A DNA stretch of 52,559 bases. Source: Lachnospiraceae bacterium (GTDB lineage: Bacteria > Bacillota > Clostridia > Lachnospirales > Lachnospiraceae). Where the stretch lies: contig CAJTFX010000032.1 in NCBI GenBank assembly GCA_910575555.1, positions 1-52,559 on the forward strand, written 5' to 3'. The notes below the pieces were generated by a model that saw only the letters and a program-made list of their open reading frames with translations, had not been told where the DNA came from and did no database searches. The position numbers were made by a program, and so were the translations under genes. This document shows positions 49,432-52,559 of the stretch, one piece after another; positions within the stretch are counted from its first letter, which is position 1, and each line of letters begins with the position of its first letter.

Positions 49432-50119
49432 TGACGAAAAGTGTTTTATAGATACAATTGAGAAAATGCTGAAAATCTATGCAGAGAAAAACGGACAAGA
49501 TTTTCTGATAAAGAAATATACAAAGCCATTACAATTAATGGAAGCATTAAAAGAAGAGTTCCAAATATTCTTTTTAGATATTGAAATGCCTAATATGGAT
49601 GGTCTCGAACTGGTAGATGTTATACGAAGACATGATGAAAAATCTATAGTTTTGTTTGTGTCTTCTCACAATGAATTTTTGGGTGCTGGTTATAAGTATG
49701 ATGTACAGAACTTTATTACAAAGCCGATTACGCAAGTACAAGTAAACTGCGAAATGAATAGAGCACTGAGAAAACTTAATACATATGAACAAAGGTATAT
49801 TGCAGTAAAAAATGAAAATGGTTATTTTAAGCTATTTTTGTCGGATATAGAATATATCGAAACTATAAACCGAAAAGTTTTGTTCCATTTAAGAAATGGA
49901 GAAGAGAAAGCTGGTTACTTTAAAATGAGGGATTTGGAAGAACGGTTAGAGCCATTTTTCTTTGTGCGCTGCCATAATGGAATCATTGTGAATATAGATT
50001 GTATTGAGTCATTACATGATCTTACCGTTACGCTTTACTCTGGGGGAAAAATATATATTACCCGCTCAAGAAAGCAGAATCTTATGAGAAAAATGGCAGA
50101 ACGAGGAGGCTGTGTATAG
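49403..50119 (+). CDS. LytTR-family response regulator 2 (AgrA type)
   Basis: 238 residues from the ATG at 49403 (a GTG directly before it is also possible). Receiver with Asp59 in FFLDIEMPNMDG, then a LytTR domain (YIETINRKVLFHLRNGEE, FFVRCHNGIIVNIDCIESL, TRSRKQNLMRKM). It is only partly similar to regulator 1 (shared FVRCHN-type and GxKIYITRS segments). It overlaps the histidine-kinase gene by eight bases, so these two are the true kinase-regulator pair. Confidence 0.92.
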   Translation: MKVIKIAICDDEKCFIDTIEKMLKIYAEKNGQDFLIKKYTKPLQLMEALKEEFQIFFLDIEMPNMDGLELVDVIRRHDEKSIVLFVSSHNEFLGAGYKYDVQNFITKPITQVQVNCEMNRALRKLNTYEQRYIAVKNENGYFKLFLSDIEYIETINRKVLFHLRNGEEKAGYFKMRDLEERLEPFFFVRCHNGIIVNIDCIESLHDLTVTLYSGGKIYITRSRKQNLMRKMAERGGCV

Positions 50120-51458
50120 AGTGTATGGACAGATTTTACTCAAGGATATATTTTCGCTATTAAATATTTTTTTGATTTTTTATTTATTTATGGACAGAAA
50201 TCAGTTTGTAAATAATAAAAGAATAAATGGGTATTCTTATGTTTTGTGTATAGGAAGCCTATATCTGGTAAGGTTGATGGAAAATGGAGCATCCTTTCAT
50301 ATCATGTATAACTATATAACGATTATAGCTATTGTATTAATAATAGGTCATTTTTTGTTTCAGCAAAACGTAAAATATTGCTTTCTTATTGGAAGCATTT
50401 TTCTATCCATAGTTTTACTAGGACAGTTACTGAGTTGCATATTTTTGTATCCATATAGTAAAATAAGCATTTTAGCTGAATTACCGACTAAATTTCAATT
50501 GGTGATGATTTTTATTTCAGAATTGGTTATTGTTCTTGGAAATCTGTCTATAAAAAATATAGTAGAAAAAATTCCAAGTTTTCTTACAGCGACAAATTCA
50601 ATTACTATTATTCTTCCTTTATTTATAAACATTGCGGTTATGGCGGTATGTGCAGATCAATTGTATTATGAAAAAGAAAAATTGATGAATAACATTTATT
50701 CCCAGATAACAGTTTTGATAGCATGTATTGCTATGTTTGGAGGAATGATTTGTAATATTGTGGTTTTAGAGAACTATTTGAATGTTAAAAAGATTGAAAA
50801 TGAAAAGAAATTGCAGATTAGTGAAATAAGTATGCAGTATGATTATTATGTTAAACAATCCAATGATATGGAAAATATACGAAAACTTTCCCATGATATT
50901 AAGAACCATTTGGAGGCGTTAAGGGGGAATGTGGATTATCAACAGAAGCAAGAATACATAGATGGAATCGAACGTAAACTGGATATTTATCAAAGTTATT
51001 ATAAAACGGGGAATACCTTTATTGATAATGTTCTACATGTAAAGAGATTAGAGGCCTTGGATAAAAAAATTGAGTTTAAAGTCTTTGCTGATTTTTCAGC
51101 CTTTAGAAGAATAAAAAACGAAGATTTGTGTGTAATTGTTTCCAATACTGTTGATAATGCTTTACGAGAATGCCAACTTATGAAAGAGGAAGATTCAGAA
51201 GTAGAATGTTTAATACAACTAAAGGTGAGAAAACTAAAGGGCTTTTTGTCTATTATATGTGAAAATACTTTAAGAGAAAGTCAAGTAGAATTTTTAAAGC
51301 GTAATACAACTTGGGAAACATCAAAAGAAGACAAAAAGAATCATGGATTCGGAATAAAGAATATAAAAAGTGTTGTGAAAGATTATGGGGGAGAGGTTTC
51401 TTTTCATGTAGTAGATGATATGTTTTCTACATCTGTGATTATTCCTATCGAAATATAG
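50112..51458 (+). CDS. AgrC-like membrane histidine kinase (GHKL type)
   Basis: 448 residues. The first 220 or so contain about six hydrophobic helices (for example FSLLNIFLIFYLFMDR, YITIIAIVLIIGHFLF, ITIILPLFINIAVMAVC) with no large extracellular domain, the plan of peptide-pheromone sensors. A coiled coil leads to the HisKA_7-type segment RKLSHDIKNHLEALRG with the phospho-acceptor His261, then the N box NTVDNALREC and the G box HGFGIKNIK. The start is a GTG at 50112 close after AGGAGG, or the GTG at 50121. It probably senses the modified peptide itself, since no AgrD-like pheromone gene is present. Confidence 0.9.
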   Translation: MYRVYGQILLKDIFSLLNIFLIFYLFMDRNQFVNNKRINGYSYVLCIGSLYLVRLMENGASFHIMYNYITIIAIVLIIGHFLFQQNVKYCFLIGSIFLSIVLLGQLLSCIFLYPYSKISILAELPTKFQLVMIFISELVIVLGNLSIKNIVEKIPSFLTATNSITIILPLFINIAVMAVCADQLYYEKEKLMNNIYSQITVLIACIAMFGGMICNIVVLENYLNVKKIENEKKLQISEISMQYDYYVKQSNDMENIRKLSHDIKNHLEALRGNVDYQQKQEYIDGIERKLDIYQSYYKTGNTFIDNVLHVKRLEALDKKIEFKVFADFSAFRRIKNEDLCVIVSNTVDNALRECQLMKEEDSEVECLIQLKVRKLKGFLSIICENTLRESQVEFLKRNTTWETSKEDKKNHGFGIKNIKSVVKDYGGEVSFHVVDDMFSTSVIIPIEI

Positions 51459-51502
51459 AGTCAAAAGTGGTATTTACTAAATGTAGATATCATTTTTTGG
51501 TT

Positions 51503-52386
51503 GTGTGCTCAGTATGGGTGCAATCTAATTGGTGAAAGTCCGTAACACGCCCTAGTAGTGAGAAGTGTATAGCCAAGAGCAATGGTGTTCATCGTGAGGT
51601 GGAACCTGAAGAAAGCTGGAGGTAAAGCTCTGGTCTGACGAACAGAAATCACATCAGGCTACAGTTAGGAATAAGACTGCACGTCAAGTTGAAGTCCAAT
51701 AACTACCCAGAACTAACTGTGGTAAATGTGACAGATGGATGGAGTGAAAGATTGCGTTCTTACCTGGGGAGGTCTCGTCAGCGGATGGAATTACATCAAC
51801 GAATGCATACGAAATCCGTAGTAACAACGAATGGCGAGAAGTCAGCTGAAGTCATAGTACCATTGTGGTTGCAAACATGATGGGAAGGACTGAACTTTAG
51901 GAGGTGTGAGTAAATGAATGTGACTAATGACAGATTTAAGGACAGACAACTTCAGATTGAGGACTATCTGCAAATGGTATCGACGGAATCGAAAGAGTAT
52001 GCAGAAGTGTCCGCCTGTCAGAGGATTGCTGAAAACAACCGCATCATCACAGACTTTCAGACGGACGGGCTGTTGGAGAAGGTTTTACAACCGACGAATC
52101 TTAATAATGTGTACAAGAAAGTAAAATCAAACAAGGGAGCAGGCGGTGTTGATGGGAGGAACGTAGATGAACTTCTGCCGTTTCTCAGAGATAACCAGAT
52201 GGAGCTAATCCAGCAGTTAAAGGACGGGAAATACAAACCCAACCCAGTCCGCAGGGTAGAAATACCTAAAGAAACAAAAGGAGAATTTCGGAAACTGGGA
52301 GTACCGACAGTAGTTGACAGGGTATTCTAGCAGGCAATTACACAGGTATTGTCCCCGATTTACGAGGAACAGTTTTCGGAAAACAG
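51503..52386 (+). mobile_element. Group II intron, 5' part, interrupted
   Basis: The 5' end GTGTGCTCAGTATGGGTGC, followed by AATCTAATTGGTGAAAGTCC, is typical for bacterial group II introns; about 410 bases of ribozyme domains I-IV precede the reverse-transcriptase gene. It sits 44 bases after the kinase gene, just after a T-rich stretch. The 3' part (rest of the reverse transcriptase, domains V and VI) is cut by an IS3-family insertion at 52387. Confidence 0.85.
51914..52386 (+). pseudogene. ltrA: Group II intron reverse transcriptase/maturase, truncated
   Basis: The N-terminal 138 residues are typical LtrA-type (KVKSNKGAGGVDGRNVDELLPFL, RRVEIPKETKGEFRKLGVPTVVDRV). At 52328 a TAG stands where relatives have CAG in the segment RVxQQAITQVL. 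The frame then continues with [19 protein letters not shown] before an IS3-family end interrupts it at 52387. It therefore has two independent lesions. Intact relatives are about 420-600 residues with RT, X and DNA-binding domains. AGGAGGTG precedes the ATG. Confidence 0.88.
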
Positions 52387-52559
52387 TGGACCTATGTCAA
52401 TACTTTGGACAAAAAAAGTCGAAAGATTATGCTGCTTTTTTAGTTCCTCATCCTCCTTTTGCTGTGGTGTCAAATAACCAATAGAACTATGTATCCGCTT
52501 ACGGTTATACCAGCCTTCTATGTATTCAAAGATTGCTCTGCGGGCTTCCTTTGAATCCT
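52360..52559 (-). mobile_element. IS3-family element, one end only, running out of the window
   Basis: The terminus TGGACCTATGTCAATACT begins at 52387. On the minus strand a transposase C-terminal part enters from the window edge: [20 protein letters not shown] followed by [10 protein letters not shown], the OrfB ending of IS150-type elements, stopping at 52360. It is a different element from the one at 45549-46540, since the ends differ. The rest lies beyond the window. Confidence 0.85.

Noticed and set aside
46839-51458. Complete agr quorum-sensing system
   Set aside because: The kinase and regulators are AgrC- and AgrA-like, but no AgrB protease or AgrD peptide could be found. The small peptide present has a RiPP-type leader and no amphipathic N-terminal helix.

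Overview
The window looks like the chromosome of an anaerobic gut Clostridia, most likely a Lachnospiraceae. Supporting signs are strong AGGAGG-type ribosome binding sites, TRAP transporters, a flavin and B12 based fermentation gene set, DUF4179 anti-sigma and WYL regulators, and a Tn916-family conjugation module. No rRNA or phylogenetic marker is present, so the assignment is inference.

Region 1 (1-5640, minus strand) is one arm of a Tn916-family integrative element: a broken ardA, an Orf19-like membrane protein, the MobT relaxase, an oriT hairpin, the TcpA/FtsK coupling ATPase, two DUF961 proteins and a cytosine-5 DNA methyltransferase. No integrase, accessory resistance gene or VirB4 module is visible, so it is either cut by the window edge or a remnant. 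Region 2 (5640-7330) holds a bacterial collagen-like protein with 74 Gly-X-Y triplets behind a perfect 12-bp palindrome. Region 3 (7508-13601) is a sugar-acid locus: HpcH/HpaI aldolase, GntR regulator, a TRAP transporter and an altronate/galactarate-type dehydratase, a set that would take an aldaric acid or hexonate to pyruvate plus a small aldehyde.

Region 4 (13700-31140) is a large carboxylic-acid degradation locus: EtfBA, an atypical crotonase, a LysR regulator divergent from a second TRAP transporter, NUDIX hydrolase, two CoA-transferases, acyl-CoA dehydrogenase, cobalamin adenosyltransferase, a two-subunit B12-dependent acyl-CoA mutase, its MeaB chaperone and a thiolase. By eye the mutase lacks several signature active-site residues of methylmalonyl-CoA mutase, and the crotonase lacks both usual catalytic glutamates, so the substrate is probably unusual. 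This is one of the two most interesting parts.

Region 5 (31251-43496) is mixed: a nuclease-like hypothetical protein, an AraC regulator, a deletion scar joining a GPH sugar transporter start to a glycoside hydrolase family 2 C-terminal part, an ABC exporter with its TetR regulator, two WYL regulators divergent from an RtcB RNA ligase, and an ECF sigma/anti-sigma pair. Two tRNA genes (Glu-TTC, Cys-GCA) follow.

Region 6 (43880-52559) is a mobile, AT-rich island just behind tRNA-Cys: an intact IS4-family element, a decayed IS3-family element, and then a compact cassette with a 55-aa protein, a LytTR response regulator, a 51-aa Cys-containing peptide, a terminator, a SPASM-type radical SAM enzyme, an XRE regulator, a second LytTR regulator and an AgrC-like histidine kinase. 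This reads as a radical-SAM-modified peptide (RiPP) under quorum-sensing-like control, with no exporter, protease or AgrB/AgrD in sight. It is my best candidate for an undescribed system. The island ends in a group II intron whose reverse transcriptase carries a nonsense codon and a second IS3-family insertion that runs off the window.
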